From Pandoraea fibrosis (GTDB lineage Bacteria; Pseudomonadota; Gammaproteobacteria; Burkholderiales; Burkholderiaceae): a stretch of 64,000 bases of DNA. The translations under genes were made by a program, and so were the position numbers. Of the stretch, positions 1-9,167 are shown piece after piece. The notes beneath the pieces were generated by a model, which did not search any database, had not been told where the DNA came from, and saw only the letters and a program-made list of their open reading frames with translations. Location: positions 1,736,001 to 1,800,000 of the forward strand of contig NZ_CP047385.1 in the NCBI RefSeq assembly GCF_000807775.2, read 5' to 3'. Numbering within the stretch: position 1 is the first letter of the stretch; each line of letters begins with the position of its first letter.

Positions 1-28
1 GGATCTGGCCGCGTCGATGCCCGGACTT

Positions 29-652
29 TCAGGGGGCGCGCGGCGTATCGGGATGGAGGTCGTCCAGCGTGTTGACATTGTAAAACGGACGCTCGTCGCC
101 GAAGTGAACTTGTACGGCCTTGTGGCGTGCCAGCCACGTTCGCACGCGGTGCTCGCCGCACGCCAGCGTCGCGGTCAGATCGTCTGCCAGCGAGCGATGC
201 AAAAGGGCGAAGACCGGATGCGGGCCACCGGTGGTGGCGGCATAGGCGGCCAATGACGGCGGGGCGCCCGTATCGGCGAGCGAAGCGCCGATCGCCGCGG
301 TGAGTCGTTCGCCGAGGTCCTCTGGAAGGTATGGGGCGTCGCACGGTGCGGTGAGGACATAATCCGTACATGCCGCGCGCAATCCGGCGAGCATGCCGGC
401 GAGCGGTCCCGCAAAGTCCTGCGTCTCATCGCTCACGACCGCCGCGCCGAACGCCGCATAGGCATCGCGGTTCCGATTGGCGCTGATGAGTAGCGTACCG
501 ACCTGTGGACGTAATCGGTCGGCGACATGTGCAGCCAATGGCCGGCCGGCGAACATCTGCAAGCCCTTGTCGCGTCCGCCCATGCGTTGCCCACGCCCGC
601 CTGCAAGGATCAGACCGGTGATCGCGTGGCGGGGAATCGGAGCGGCAGTCAT
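29..652 (-). CDS. mobA: molybdenum cofactor guanylyltransferase MobA
   Basis: Transfers GMP from GTP to molybdopterin to make the guanine dinucleotide form of the molybdenum cofactor in the cytoplasm. The N-terminus has the nucleotide-binding signature LILAGGRGQRMGGRDK (about residues 14-29), and a Mg-binding Asp sits in TAPCDAPYLP near residue 104. At 207 aa it is slightly longer than E. coli MobA. It is the third gene of a minus-strand run moaA - exported unknown - mobA, 39 bases after the previous stop, so it is probably cotranscribed with moaA. The stop lies 28 bases from the left edge, and the next gene is outside the window. Confidence 0.93.
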   Translation of the reverse strand: MTAAPIPRHAITGLILAGGRGQRMGGRDKGLQMFAGRPLAAHVADRLRPQVGTLLISANRNRDAYAAFGAAVVSDETQDFAGPLAGMLAGLRAACTDYVLTAPCDAPYLPEDLGERLTAAIGASLADTGAPPSLAAYAATTGGPHPVFALLHRSLADDLTATLACGEHRVRTWLARHKAVQVHFGDERPFYNVNTLDDLHPDTPRAP

Positions 653-691
653 GGGCGTGAATTCCTGCGCGGTGGGAACGTGTGGATGTTG

Positions 692-1576
692 CTAGGAGCG
701 ATTCAAACCGATGACGCGGCCATTGGCATCGAACCAGACCGCACCGTCGCCGAGCATGACGCCCTGATCGCGGGCGAACATCAACCGGGGGACGGCGGCG
801 CCGATGGTGCGAACGTAGCCGTCGGTGAAGATCTCGTTGTAGCGCGCGAGCAACGACTTCGGGTTCCGAAGGATCAGCGTTTTGCCACGCAGCGACACAT
901 GCAACGGATAACGGATGGATTGTGCGACGACGTCGCGGCGATCGTCGAGCACACCTTTTCGGAACTGCGTGGCGGCACGGTTGACGGTTTCATCGTCGTT
1001 CACGCCGGCCACCCCGTAGAGATGATCGATCTTGCCGTTCTGGATGCTCGTCAGCGCCAGTTCGAACGGTACCGAACGGCCATTGCGCAGATCCTTCCAT
1101 TGACCGGAAATGACCTCGCAGGTGGACGACGCGCCGCGCTGGCGATTGACGTCCTCGTTGGAGGAAAACTCGCCTTCGAAGGTGGCGCGAGGCATGCCGC
1201 CGGCGTCAAACTCAGTCAGGTGCAAGCGAGACTTGGCTTCCAGCTTTCCTGTGAGATACGTATCGCTTTGCGATGACGCGTTGGCATAGCGACCTTCGAG
1301 CTTGCCGCCGGATGTGGGGCGCAACACCAGCCGCAGCGGATTGCGCTCGCCAAGCTGGCCGCTATAGGTCATCAAATGGTTCGCAATGTCGCGAGCCGAC
1401 GGATCGCAATCCGCATGCGCCATCGACGGCGCAAGGGCGCTCAGCAACAGCGTCAGGGCGCTCAGGCCTACGGCGATCGGACGCCGCAGCTGGAAACGCA
1501 CGCCGAGCCGCGAGGTACGTTGGGGAGCCGGCAGAGAGTCTCGGACGCGGTGAGCGTCCGGGGCAACAGGGATCAT
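692..1576 (-). CDS. exported protein of unknown function in the moaA-mobA operon
   Basis: I do not recognise the family. The reading frame is open further upstream, but that would run into moaA, so I chose the ATG at 1576 (294 aa), 67 bases after the moaA stop. The N-terminus has basic residues, then a hydrophobic stretch (AVGLSALTLLLSALAP) and a likely signal peptidase site at AHA-DC near residue 50. The mature part is hydrophilic and has two Cys, DCD at the mature start and STCEV in the middle, which could form a disulfide. It ends in a small FARDQGVMLGDGAVWFD segment like those in other Burkholderiales periplasmic proteins. Its position suggests a link to periplasmic molybdoenzymes, but this is inference only. 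Confidence 0.75.
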   Translation of the reverse strand: MIPVAPDAHRVRDSLPAPQRTSRLGVRFQLRRPIAVGLSALTLLLSALAPSMAHADCDPSARDIANHLMTYSGQLGERNPLRLVLRPTSGGKLEGRYANASSQSDTYLTGKLEAKSRLHLTEFDAGGMPRATFEGEFSSNEDVNRQRGASSTCEVISGQWKDLRNGRSVPFELALTSIQNGKIDHLYGVAGVNDDETVNRAATQFRKGVLDDRRDVVAQSIRYPLHVSLRGKTLILRNPKSLLARYNEIFTDGYVRTIGAAVPRLMFARDQGVMLGDGAVWFDANGRVIGLNRS

Positions 1577-1643
1577 GAGTCGAGATGGAATTCGATAGTT
1601 CGAAAGCGTGCGGACGAACGAACGGGCACAACGCCCGGGACGT

Positions 1644-2771
1644 TCAACCGCCGATGTAGGACATCTCCACTTTCGGGGGGGCGTCTTCCGGCAGGCCAGT
1701 GGCTGCCGTTCGCAATGCTGAGTAACGGTCGGTGCGACCTTGCCAGATGTCCCCGATGACGGTCGAGATCTGGGCATCGCTCGCGCCGTTGCGCAGCAAC
1801 GTGCGCAGGTCGTACCCGGCGCTGGCGAACAGACACAGGTACAACTTGCCTTCCGTAGACAGGCGTGCCCGGGAACAAGTGCCGCAAAAAGCGCGCGTCA
1901 CCGATGAAATGACGCCGACCTCGCCACCGCCGTCGCGATATTGCCAACGCTGCGCGGTCTCGCCGGGATAGTTCGGCTCGAGCGGTTCGACCGGCAGCGC
2001 CTCGTTCAGACGGGCGATGACGCTGGCCGACGGCAACACGTCGTCCATGCGCCAGCCGTTCGACGTGCCCACGTCCATGTACTCGATGAAACGCAATACC
2101 ACGCCGCTGCCATGGAAATGCCGTGCCATCGGCACGATCTCGCTGTCGTTGGTGCCGCGTTTGACGACCATGTTGACCTTCACCGGGCCGAGGCCGACGT
2201 GCTGCGCTTGCGCAATACCTTCGAGCACATTGGCGACAGGGAAGTCGACATCGTTCATTTGCCGGAAGATCGTGTCGTCGAGACTGTCCAGGCTGACCGT
2301 CACGCGTGTGAGCCCGGCGTCCTTGAGCGATTGCGCCCGGCGCGCGAGCAGCGATCCGTTGGTCGTGAGTGTGATGTCCAACGGTTTGCCCGACGGGGTG
2401 CGCAAACGGGCCAGCATCTCGATCAGACGTTCGATGTGCTTGCGCAGCAGCGGCTCGCCGCCGGTCAGGCGTAACTTCTCGACGCCATGTTCGACGAACA
2501 GGCGCGCAGCACGCTCGATTTCTTCGAAGGACAGCAGGGACGATTGCGGAAGGAAGGTGTAGTCCTTGTCGAACACATCCTTCGGCATGCAATAGACGCA
2601 ACGGAAGTTGCAACGATCCGTCACCGAAATACGCAGGTCGTGCAGCGGCCGCGCCAGCGCATCTTCGAGCTGGCCGGTGGCTGCGCGCACTTGTGCGGGA
2701 ATCTGCGGGGCGTGCGTTGCATAACGCGCGTCGCTACGCAGATCGGTGAGTCGGATGATCGTTTCAGTCAT
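1644..2771 (-). CDS. moaA: GTP 3',8-cyclase MoaA (radical SAM)
   Basis: First step of molybdopterin synthesis: a radical SAM enzyme that, with MoaC, converts GTP to cyclic pyranopterin monophosphate. The N-terminal radical SAM cluster motif CxxxCxxC is Cys54, Cys58 and Cys61 (CNFRCVYC). The second [4Fe-4S] site is Cx2Cx13C near residues 295-312, starting FCGTC. The C-terminus ends in Gly-Gly, as MoaA needs. At 375 aa it carries about 40 extra N-terminal residues before the conserved [10 protein letters not shown] segment. It is the first gene of the operon; a candidate -10 (TAGAAT, 2796-2801 on the minus strand) lies 25 bases upstream. Confidence 0.96.
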   Translation of the reverse strand: MTETIIRLTDLRSDARYATHAPQIPAQVRAATGQLEDALARPLHDLRISVTDRCNFRCVYCMPKDVFDKDYTFLPQSSLLSFEEIERAARLFVEHGVEKLRLTGGEPLLRKHIERLIEMLARLRTPSGKPLDITLTTNGSLLARRAQSLKDAGLTRVTVSLDSLDDTIFRQMNDVDFPVANVLEGIAQAQHVGLGPVKVNMVVKRGTNDSEIVPMARHFHGSGVVLRFIEYMDVGTSNGWRMDDVLPSASVIARLNEALPVEPLEPNYPGETAQRWQYRDGGGEVGVISSVTRAFCGTCSRARLSTEGKLYLCLFASAGYDLRTLLRNGASDAQISTVIGDIWQGRTDRYSALRTAATGLPEDAPPKVEMSYIGG

Positions 2772-2821
2772 GGTGGGGCCTTAGCTTGCGTCTCCATTCT
2801 AACGAATTGGGCCGTTTGCCG

Positions 2822-2846
2822 CCGATGCCGACCCTTTAGGCATCGG
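2822..2846. promoter_or_regulatory. perfect 8-bp dyad upstream of moaA
   Basis: Arms CCGATGCC (2822-2829) and GGCATCGG (2839-2846) are separated by 9 bases, about 50 bases upstream of the moaA start. It lies upstream of a possible -10 (TAGAAT at 2796-2801, minus strand), so it could be an operator. No regulator is known for it from this window. Confidence 0.35.
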
Positions 2847-2973
2847 ATATCGGTACCAAGGCATTCGTTGGGGACGTCAAGCCCTTACTACGCCACAAGA
2901 TACGGGCGGGGCCGTGCGGGCACAAGTCGGGACAACGCGGAGTTGCAGAGGAAAAGGCGATCCCCATGAAGTC

Positions 2974-2999
2974 AAAAAGGAGGCCGAAGCCTCCTTTTC
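2974..2999 (-). terminator. intrinsic terminator of rne
   Basis: A 10-bp perfect stem (AAAAGGAGGC / GCCTCCTTTT on the plus strand). Read on the minus strand it has a UUCG tetraloop and is followed by a run of five T. It lies 72 bases past the rne stop, on the strand of rne. Confidence 0.85.
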
Positions 3000-3070
3000 T
3001 GGCATCACTTGACGTTGGGCGGTGCCTTGCCGTGAGGCAAGAACCGCCCGAACGTTACGCGCAGCCTACC

Positions 3071-6000
3071 TTATGCAACGTGATCCGACGAGGTGCGCGT
3101 TTCCACTTGCTCCATCGGGCCGCTGTTGATCGGCGTGGACGGACGGCGTTCGCGGCGCACTTGCGGTGCCGGTGCGGTTTGCGCCGCCGCTTCCTTGGCG
3201 GCACGATGCTTGTCGGCATCCGTGTGGACCCAGACCAGACCCACGCTTGCCAGCGTCGATTCCAGGGCGCCGCGTTCCAGCGTCGGGGCGACCGCCACCG
3301 GGGCCGGCTTGTGCGTCACGACTTCCGTGACAGCCGCTGCGGCTTCCGGCACGACCGGCACCGCTTGCACCGGCGCGGCGGGCGCCAGCGTTTGCACGGG
3401 CTTCACCGTTTCGACCATCTCGATCGGCGTGGCCGGAGCAACCGGAGCGACCGGAGCAACCGGAGCGACCGGTGCTGCGACTTCGGCAGGCGCCGTCGGC
3501 GCGGGGCTGACGTCTGCCGGGGCGCTGGCTGCGGCTGCGGTGGCGGCAATCTCGGTCAGCGCTGCGGCCGGCACCGAGGGCTGTGCCGGGCTCGGCGTTG
3601 CCACCGGCAGCGGTGCGCTGACCGGCGGGACCACCGGTGCAGCCGCGACTTCTGCTACGGGCAGCGGTGCCACGTTGACCGGGGCGACCGGCTCGGCGAT
3701 CACGGGGGCGGGGACTTCCGGCGTTGCCACCGGGGCGGCTTCGCTCACGGTCACGACCGGTGCGGCGGGAGCCGGGGCTTCCGCTTGCACGGCGGGAACC
3801 TGGACCGGGGCCGACGTCGGCTCGGCTTGCGCGGCAGGTGCCGGGGCCGGCGTGGCCACGACATTTGCTGCGACGGCCGGCGCGGCAGCACGGACCAGTG
3901 CGTCGGTTGCCGCGTTTTCGCTGGCTTCGTCCGTCAGCACCGGAGCGCGCACGCCTTCGATGTCATCCGACGCTGCGCCTTCGGCCTGTTCGCCATCGGC
4001 ACCCTGTTGCTGCTCATTGGCTTCACGCTCGCGACGGCCACCACGACGACCGCGACGGCGGCTGCGGCGGCGTTCTTCACCGCCTTGCTCGCCTTCTTCG
4101 CCTGCGGATACCGTTGCCCCGTCCTCGACTTGCGCCGTCAGACGATCCTGCTCGAGTTCCTCGTGTTCCGCGGTAAGCGATGCGGCCGCTTGTGCCACGC
4201 GTTGCGGTGCGGCTTGCTGGCCATCGGTGCCATCCGGCTGACGACGTTCGCGGCGCTCGTTACGATCACGACGGTTACCGCGTTCGCGACCTTCGCGCGG
4301 CTCGCGACCCTCTTCGGTGCGCACGTCTTGTGCCGGCTGACGCTGCGCGTCGTCGCGTTCGCGCTTGTCGCGGCCTTCCTGACGCTCATTGCGCTCATTA
4401 CGCTCGCCACGTTCATTGCGCTCGTTGCGCTCAGCGCGTTCGCCACGTTCTGCACGTTCCGGACGCGCACCACGACCCTCGCGGCCTTCACGTGCGGGTT
4501 GTGCGGCGTTGTCCTTGCCTGACTTGTTCTCGTCGCGGGCATTACCGCGGCGATTGCGGTTTTGCTGATGCGGACGGTCATGACGTTCGCGCGGCGGGCG
4601 TGCAGTCGGCTTGGCCGGCTCTTCGACCTTGACCGGTGCTGGCGCAGCGGGTTCGAGACCCAGCAGACGCTTCACGAAGCCGATAAAGCCACCGCTGCGT
4701 GCGGGGGCTGCGGCGGCCGGTGCTGCGACAGCGACAGGTTCCGGGCGCGGTTGTGCGGCCGGGGCCGGCTGCTCGGGCGTAATGCCCTTGACGGCGGCTT
4801 CCTGGCGCGGACGCGCATCTTCCTTCTTCTTGCTGTAGCCGGCCGGATCTTCTTCCAGCGAGCGGGCCGCTTCTTCGGCGAGGGCGTAGCTGGCCTTCGG
4901 TGCATCCAGACGCGGATCGTCGAAGCGCAGGCGCTCGAGCTTGTAATGCGGCGTTTCGAGATGCTTGTTCGGGATCAGCAGCACGCCAACCTTGAAGCGC
5001 GCTTCGATCTTGTTGATTTCCTGACGCTTTTCGTTGAGCAGGAAAGCAGAGACTTCGACCGGCACCTGGCAGTGGATCGCTGCCGTGTGCTCCTTCATGG
5101 CCTCTTCCTGGATGATGCGCAGGACTTGCAGCGACGACGATTCGGCGTCACGGATGTGGCCGGTGCCGTTGCAACGCGGGCAGGTCACGTGCGTGCCTTC
5201 CGACAGCGACGGACGCAGGCGCTGACGCGACAACTCCATCAGGCCGAAACGCGAGATCTTGCCCATCTGGACGCGGGCGCGGTCGTGTTTGAGCGCGTCC
5301 TTCACACGTTGTTCGACTTCACGCTGGCTCTTGGCCGACTCCATGTCGATGAAGTCGATCACGATCAGACCGCCGAGGTCGCGCAGACGCAACTGGCGTG
5401 CGACTTCGTCGGCAGCTTCCAGGTTGGTGCGAAGGGCGGTTTCCTCGATGTCGGCGCCCTTGGTGGCGCGCGCCGAGTTGACGTCGATCGAGACCAGCGC
5501 TTCGGTGTGATCGATCACGATCGCGCCGCCCGACGGCAGCGGCACCTGACGCGAATACGCCGTTTCGATCTGATGTTCGATCTGGAAGCGCGAGAACAGC
5601 GGCACATCGTCGCGATACTGCTTCACGCGGTTCAGGTGGTCGGGCATGACCACTTGCATGAAGTTGCGCGCCTGTTCGGAGATTTCTTCCGTGTCGATGA
5701 GGATTTCACCGATGTCGGGCTGGAAGTAATCGCGGATGGCACGGATGACGAGGCTCGACTCGAGATAAATCAGCGCCGAGTCGCGCGGCAGTTCGATGTT
5801 CGAGGCGGCACCTTCGACGGCGCGCCAGAGTTGCAGCAGATAGTTCAAGTCCCACTGCAGTTCTTCCGCCGAGCGGCCGATGCCAGCGGTGCGGGCAATG
5901 ATGCTCATGCCTTCCGGCAGTTCGAGCTGCGCCATCGTTTCGCGCAGTTCCTGACGGTCTTCGCCCTCGATGCGGCGCGATACGCCACCGCCGCGCGGGT

Positions 6001-6394
6001 TGTTCGGCATCAGCACGAGATAACGGCCGGCCAGCGAGATGAACGTGGTGAGGGCAGCGCCCTTGTTGCCGCGTTCTTCCTTTTCGACCTGAACGATGAG
6101 TTCCTGGCCTTCGGAGAGGGCGTCCTGAATGCGCGCATTGCGCACATCGGCACCTTCGCGGAAGTACGCGCGGGCGACTTCCTTGAACGGCAGGAAGCCG
6201 TGGCGACCTTCGCCGTAGTTGACGAAGCAAGCTTCGAGGGAGGGTTCGATACGGGTGATGACACCCTTGTAGATATTGCCTTTACGCTGTTCGCGGCCGG
6301 CCGTCTCGATATCGATGTCGATGAGTTTCTGCCCATCGACAATTGCCACGCGCAGTTCTTCCTGCTGCGTGGCGTTGAACAACATGCGTTTCAT
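3071..6394 (-). CDS. rne: ribonuclease E
   Basis: Main endoribonuclease for mRNA decay and rRNA/tRNA processing, and the usual scaffold of the degradosome at the inner membrane. The ATG at 6394 gives the family start [20 protein letters not shown] and 1107 aa; the open frame extends upstream but lacks homology-like sequence. An S1 RNA-binding domain follows at about residues 39-120. The catalytic region has [13 protein letters not shown] and [11 protein letters not shown] with the Mg-binding Asp residues, and the zinc link is CPRCNGTG. The second half is disordered: an Arg/Glu-rich block (repeats of RNE/RGE), an RRGRRGGRR block, then a long Ala/Pro/Val stretch, and last a conserved-looking [11 protein letters not shown] motif. 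It is divergent from rluC, as in E. coli. Confidence 0.96.
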   Translation of the reverse strand: MKRMLFNATQQEELRVAIVDGQKLIDIDIETAGREQRKGNIYKGVITRIEPSLEACFVNYGEGRHGFLPFKEVARAYFREGADVRNARIQDALSEGQELIVQVEKEERGNKGAALTTFISLAGRYLVLMPNNPRGGGVSRRIEGEDRQELRETMAQLELPEGMSIIARTAGIGRSAEELQWDLNYLLQLWRAVEGAASNIELPRDSALIYLESSLVIRAIRDYFQPDIGEILIDTEEISEQARNFMQVVMPDHLNRVKQYRDDVPLFSRFQIEHQIETAYSRQVPLPSGGAIVIDHTEALVSIDVNSARATKGADIEETALRTNLEAADEVARQLRLRDLGGLIVIDFIDMESAKSQREVEQRVKDALKHDRARVQMGKISRFGLMELSRQRLRPSLSEGTHVTCPRCNGTGHIRDAESSSLQVLRIIQEEAMKEHTAAIHCQVPVEVSAFLLNEKRQEINKIEARFKVGVLLIPNKHLETPHYKLERLRFDDPRLDAPKASYALAEEAARSLEEDPAGYSKKKEDARPRQEAAVKGITPEQPAPAAQPRPEPVAVAAPAAAAPARSGGFIGFVKRLLGLEPAAPAPVKVEEPAKPTARPPRERHDRPHQQNRNRRGNARDENKSGKDNAAQPAREGREGRGARPERAERGERAERNERNERGERNERNERQEGRDKRERDDAQRQPAQDVRTEEGREPREGRERGNRRDRNERRERRQPDGTDGQQAAPQRVAQAAASLTAEHEELEQDRLTAQVEDGATVSAGEEGEQGGEERRRSRRRGRRGGRREREANEQQQGADGEQAEGAASDDIEGVRAPVLTDEASENAATDALVRAAAPAVAANVVATPAPAPAAQAEPTSAPVQVPAVQAEAPAPAAPVVTVSEAAPVATPEVPAPVIAEPVAPVNVAPLPVAEVAAAPVVPPVSAPLPVATPSPAQPSVPAAALTEIAATAAAASAPADVSPAPTAPAEVAAPVAPVAPVAPVAPATPIEMVETVKPVQTLAPAAPVQAVPVVPEAAAAVTEVVTHKPAPVAVAPTLERGALESTLASVGLVWVHTDADKHRAAKEAAAQTAPAPQVRRERRPSTPINSGPMEQVETRTSSDHVA
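3435..3470. repeat. 9-bp tandem repeat inside rne
   Basis: Four perfect-length units alternate GGAGCAACC and GGAGCGACC. On the coding strand they give an (Ala-Pro-Val) repeat in the disordered tail of RNase E. The copy number may vary between strains by slippage. Confidence 0.8.
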
Positions 6395-7014
6395 GAAAAC
6401 GACTCCCACCCGCCGCAGTTGCCAATGCGCAGTGCGTCGGGCACGTATCACTCGAGTTATCCAACACGCGAGGTTCGAGCCGGAGGTGGAAGAATTGCCG
6501 GGGGGTCCGGGCGATGAGGCCCACGGACGCAAAGGCGCCTGCAAATACGTTATCGCGCTCACCCGGAACCGCCGAGACACCGGAAAACTCCGGCCCAGCG
6601 CAGATCACTTCGGGCTTGCAGTCCATACCAATAGAAACTGGACGAGAAACTTCATCAGCGTTTTCTCGGGGCGCCTGCCGACACTTATTCTTCTTGTGAC
6701 GGCGCCTCACTATGACTATGTGCGCGAACAATATTCACAAAGCGATCAGCTCGAGCAATGGAACCCGGGCTGATCACCAAAAAATTCTATAACCACCAAC
6801 TCTATCCGCGTCCCGCGCGCTGCGACCGAAGCGGCCTATGGGCCCACTTCCTGCCGACGCTGCGTGACGTGCGTGCGCTCGCTGCTCCAGGGTCACCGGA
6901 CGAGCAGCCTGCCCGGGGTGCTATAAAATACCGTTTTGGGGTATGCACCGACAGAGGTGGGGATTTGGCATGATTCCCGCTACCGCCATCTCTGTTGGGC
7001 AAATTATATTCATA
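6395..7014. other. 620-bp divergent intergenic region rne / rluC
   Basis: I see no convincing gene here; the short open frames have no RBS or recognisable product. On the minus side it must hold the long 5' leader of rne, which in E. coli is the site of autoregulation by RNase E itself. On the plus side it holds an extended -10 for rluC at 6919-6927. The part nearest rluC is AT-richer than the surroundings. Confidence 0.6.
6919..6927 (+). promoter_or_regulatory. extended -10 promoter of rluC
   Basis: TG-C-TATAAA (followed by AT) matches an extended -10 (TGnTATAAT). Transcription would start near 6934, about 80 bases before the chosen rluC start. No good -35 is seen, which is usual for this promoter class. 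Confidence 0.5.
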
Positions 7015-8016
7015 ATGAATGAGTTAGGCAAAAGTCGGCAGAAAATGGTTTCGCCGGCATCCACACCGCAGGTTCGTCTCGTCGAGGTTGACGACGGCTC
7101 AGCCGGCCAGCGAATCGATAATTTCCTCCTGCGCGAATGCAAAGGCGTCCCGAAAAGCCACGTCTATCGCATATTGCGTAGTGGCGAAGTGCGTGTAAAT
7201 AAAGGGCGTATAGACGCTTCCTATCGACTGGTTCTTGGCGATATCGTCAGAATTCCCCCCGTTCGCGTGGCCACTCCCTCCGAGGCGCCGGCCCACGTGC
7301 CTGCCGCGACCTTCCCGGTTCTGTTCGAAGACGATTACCTGATGGCGATCGACAAGCCCGCCGGCGTTGCCGTGCATGGGGGCAGCGGCGTGTCATTCGG
7401 TGTGATCGAACAGTTGCGCCGGGCTTTGCCGCATTTGAAGTTTCTCGAACTGGTCCACCGTCTTGACCGTGAGACGTCCGGTATCCTGCTGCTCGCCAAA
7501 AAGCGGGCCGCGCTCGTCGGCATGCATGAGCAGATTCGCCACAACCGGATGGACAAACGCTATCTGGCCTGCGTCACGGGGGAATGGCACGACCGTCAGC
7601 GTGCGGTCAAGGCGCCGCTGTATAAGTACGTGACGTCGGAGGGCGAACGGCGTGTGCGGGTGCAAGAGGACGGACAAGCCTCGCACACCATATTTCGCAT
7701 GATGGAATCGCTGCCGCCTTATACGTTGCTCGAAGCGGAACTGAAAACGGGACGAACCCATCAGATCCGCGTTCACCTGGCGCATTGCGGTACGCCGATT
7801 GTGGGCGACGACAAGTACGGTGACTTCACGCTGAACAAGACGCTCGCCCGTCCTGGCACACGGCCTGGAATCAAACGGATGTTCCTGCATGCTTGGCGAC
7901 TGAAGTTCACCCACCCTGTGTTGGATACGCCGATTGCGTTGCAAGCGGCGTTACCGCCAGAATGTGAGCAATTCCTGAATCAACTTCGAGGCGCTTCCGC
8001 CGATGCCAAGCCCTGA
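7015..8016 (+). CDS. rluC: 23S rRNA pseudouridine synthase RluC
   Basis: Converts uridines of 23S rRNA (positions 955, 2504 and 2580 in E. coli) to pseudouridine. An S4-like RNA-binding domain is at the N-terminus (SAGQRIDNFLLREC, then RSGEVRVNKGR). It is followed by the RluA-type catalytic domain with the active Asp in HRLDRETSGILLLAKK and the RTHQIRVHLAH motif. I used the ATG at 7015 (333 aa); in-frame ATGs at 6943 and 7045 are alternatives and none has a strong RBS. The end overlaps the next gene by 14 bases, so the two are translationally coupled. Confidence 0.93.
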   Translation: MNELGKSRQKMVSPASTPQVRLVEVDDGSAGQRIDNFLLRECKGVPKSHVYRILRSGEVRVNKGRIDASYRLVLGDIVRIPPVRVATPSEAPAHVPAATFPVLFEDDYLMAIDKPAGVAVHGGSGVSFGVIEQLRRALPHLKFLELVHRLDRETSGILLLAKKRAALVGMHEQIRHNRMDKRYLACVTGEWHDRQRAVKAPLYKYVTSEGERRVRVQEDGQASHTIFRMMESLPPYTLLEAELKTGRTHQIRVHLAHCGTPIVGDDKYGDFTLNKTLARPGTRPGIKRMFLHAWRLKFTHPVLDTPIALQAALPPECEQFLNQLRGASADAKP

Positions 8017-8665
8017 GTTCGACTTGGTCGTTTTCGACTGGGACGGGACGTTGATGGACTCGACGCCCACTATTACCCGTTGCATCCAGGCGGCCTGCCG
8101 CGACCTGGGCCTGCCGGTGCCATCCGATGAGGTGGCCAGTCATGTAATCGGCCTCGGTCTGCGCGACGCCCTGCAAATGGCTGTGCCGTCGCTCGACCCT
8201 GCGCACTATCCGCGCTTGTCCGAGCGCTATCGCTTTCACTATTTGATCGGTGACAAGGAAACCGTGTTGTTCCCCGGCATTCGCGAGCTGCTCGACGAAT
8301 TGCGTTCGCGGGGGCGTTTCCTTGCCGTGGCGACGGGCAAGTCGCGCGTGGGCCTGAACCGGGCGCTCGAAGCCGCGGGCCTGATGCGGATGTTCGACGC
8401 GACCCGTTGCGCCGATGAGACATTTTCGAAGCCCCATCCCGCCATGCTTCAGGAACTGACGCGCGAACTCGGTCAGGATCTGGGCCGCACGGTCATGATC
8501 GGCGACACCACACACGATTTGCAGATGGCGCGCAGTGCCGGCACGGCCGGCGTGGCCGTCGCCTATGGTGGCGCACATCCGCGCGAGCAATTGATGGCGC
8601 TGGAACCGGCGTACTGCGCAGGGAGCGTGCTCGAGCTGCGCGACTGGCTGCTGGAGCGCGTGTGA
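8003..8665 (+). CDS. HAD-family phosphatase (phosphoglycolate phosphatase-like)
   Basis: A 220-aa haloacid dehalogenase-type hydrolase. Motif I is FDWDGTLMDS with both Asp residues, motif II the Thr in VATGKS, motif III a Lys in SKPHP, and motif IV MIGDTTHDLQMA. The cap is the small helical type seen in Gph and in family IA phosphatases. In Burkholderiales a member of this family often follows rluC. Substrate cannot be read from sequence; phosphoglycolate or a nucleoside monophosphate is possible. It overlaps rluC by 14 bases and the next gene by 4 bases. Confidence 0.85.
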   Translation: MPSPEFDLVVFDWDGTLMDSTPTITRCIQAACRDLGLPVPSDEVASHVIGLGLRDALQMAVPSLDPAHYPRLSERYRFHYLIGDKETVLFPGIRELLDELRSRGRFLAVATGKSRVGLNRALEAAGLMRMFDATRCADETFSKPHPAMLQELTRELGQDLGRTVMIGDTTHDLQMARSAGTAGVAVAYGGAHPREQLMALEPAYCAGSVLELRDWLLERV

Positions 8666-9078
8666 GCGACGCTGTGCCGCTGCCGATCTGTCCGGGCTCG
8701 GCGCTCGAGGATGGTGGTCGAGGCGTTCGTTTTGAAGTGCTCGTCGGCGGTCGTCGCACGCCCGCGTTCGTCGTTCGCTATGACGGGCAGGTTTATGGCT
8801 ATCTCAACCAGTGTGCGCATGTGCCGATGGAGCTGGACTGGTCCGAGGGCCAGTTCTTCGAGGCGTCCGGCTTATACTTGATGTGCGCGACGCATGGCGC
8901 GACATACGAGCCCGATACCGGTCACTGCGTCGGTGGTCCGTGTCGTGGCGGTGCCTTGCAGCCGGTACGTGTCGAAGAGCAACCCGCCGCCACGCAGGAT
9001 GCGGATGGCGGGGGCCACACGACCGTTGTCTGGTGGCCCGACGCGTACATCGAAGCCCCCGAGCCTTCGGGGCACTGA
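8662..9078 (+). CDS. small Rieske [2Fe-2S] protein
   Basis: A 138-aa soluble ferredoxin-like Rieske protein. Ligands are Cys and His in NQCAHVPMELDW and Cys and His in MCATHGATY, the CxH...CxxH pattern. There is no oxygenase domain, so it would act as an electron carrier or redox partner. The start is a GTG at 8662 overlapping the stop of the HAD gene (GTGA), so translation is coupled. The link between a Rieske protein, a HAD phosphatase and an S49 peptidase is recurrent in Burkholderia-type genomes, but I know no shared function. Confidence 0.85.
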   Translation: MSDAVPLPICPGSALEDGGRGVRFEVLVGGRRTPAFVVRYDGQVYGYLNQCAHVPMELDWSEGQFFEASGLYLMCATHGATYEPDTGHCVGGPCRGGALQPVRVEEQPAATQDADGGGHTTVVWWPDAYIEAPEPSGH

Positions 9079-9167
9079 CGATGCCGCATCCCGATATCGA
9101 GCGCTTCTTTTGACCCGTTCGCCGCATTCGTGTCTTTCGCCTTTTACCCAAGTTCTCTGGATAACGT

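Noticed and set aside
2772..3070. Molybdenum cofactor riboswitch before moaA
   Set aside because: I could not fit the conserved Moco motif; only a simple dyad and a terminator for rne are visible.
3421..3480. CRISPR-like repeat
   Set aside because: The 9-bp units are direct tandem repeats within the rne coding frame, without spacers.
4562..6517. 651-codon open frame opposite rne
   Set aside because: It mirrors the rne codons; high-GC coding sequence often leaves the opposite strand open. No RBS and no recognisable product.
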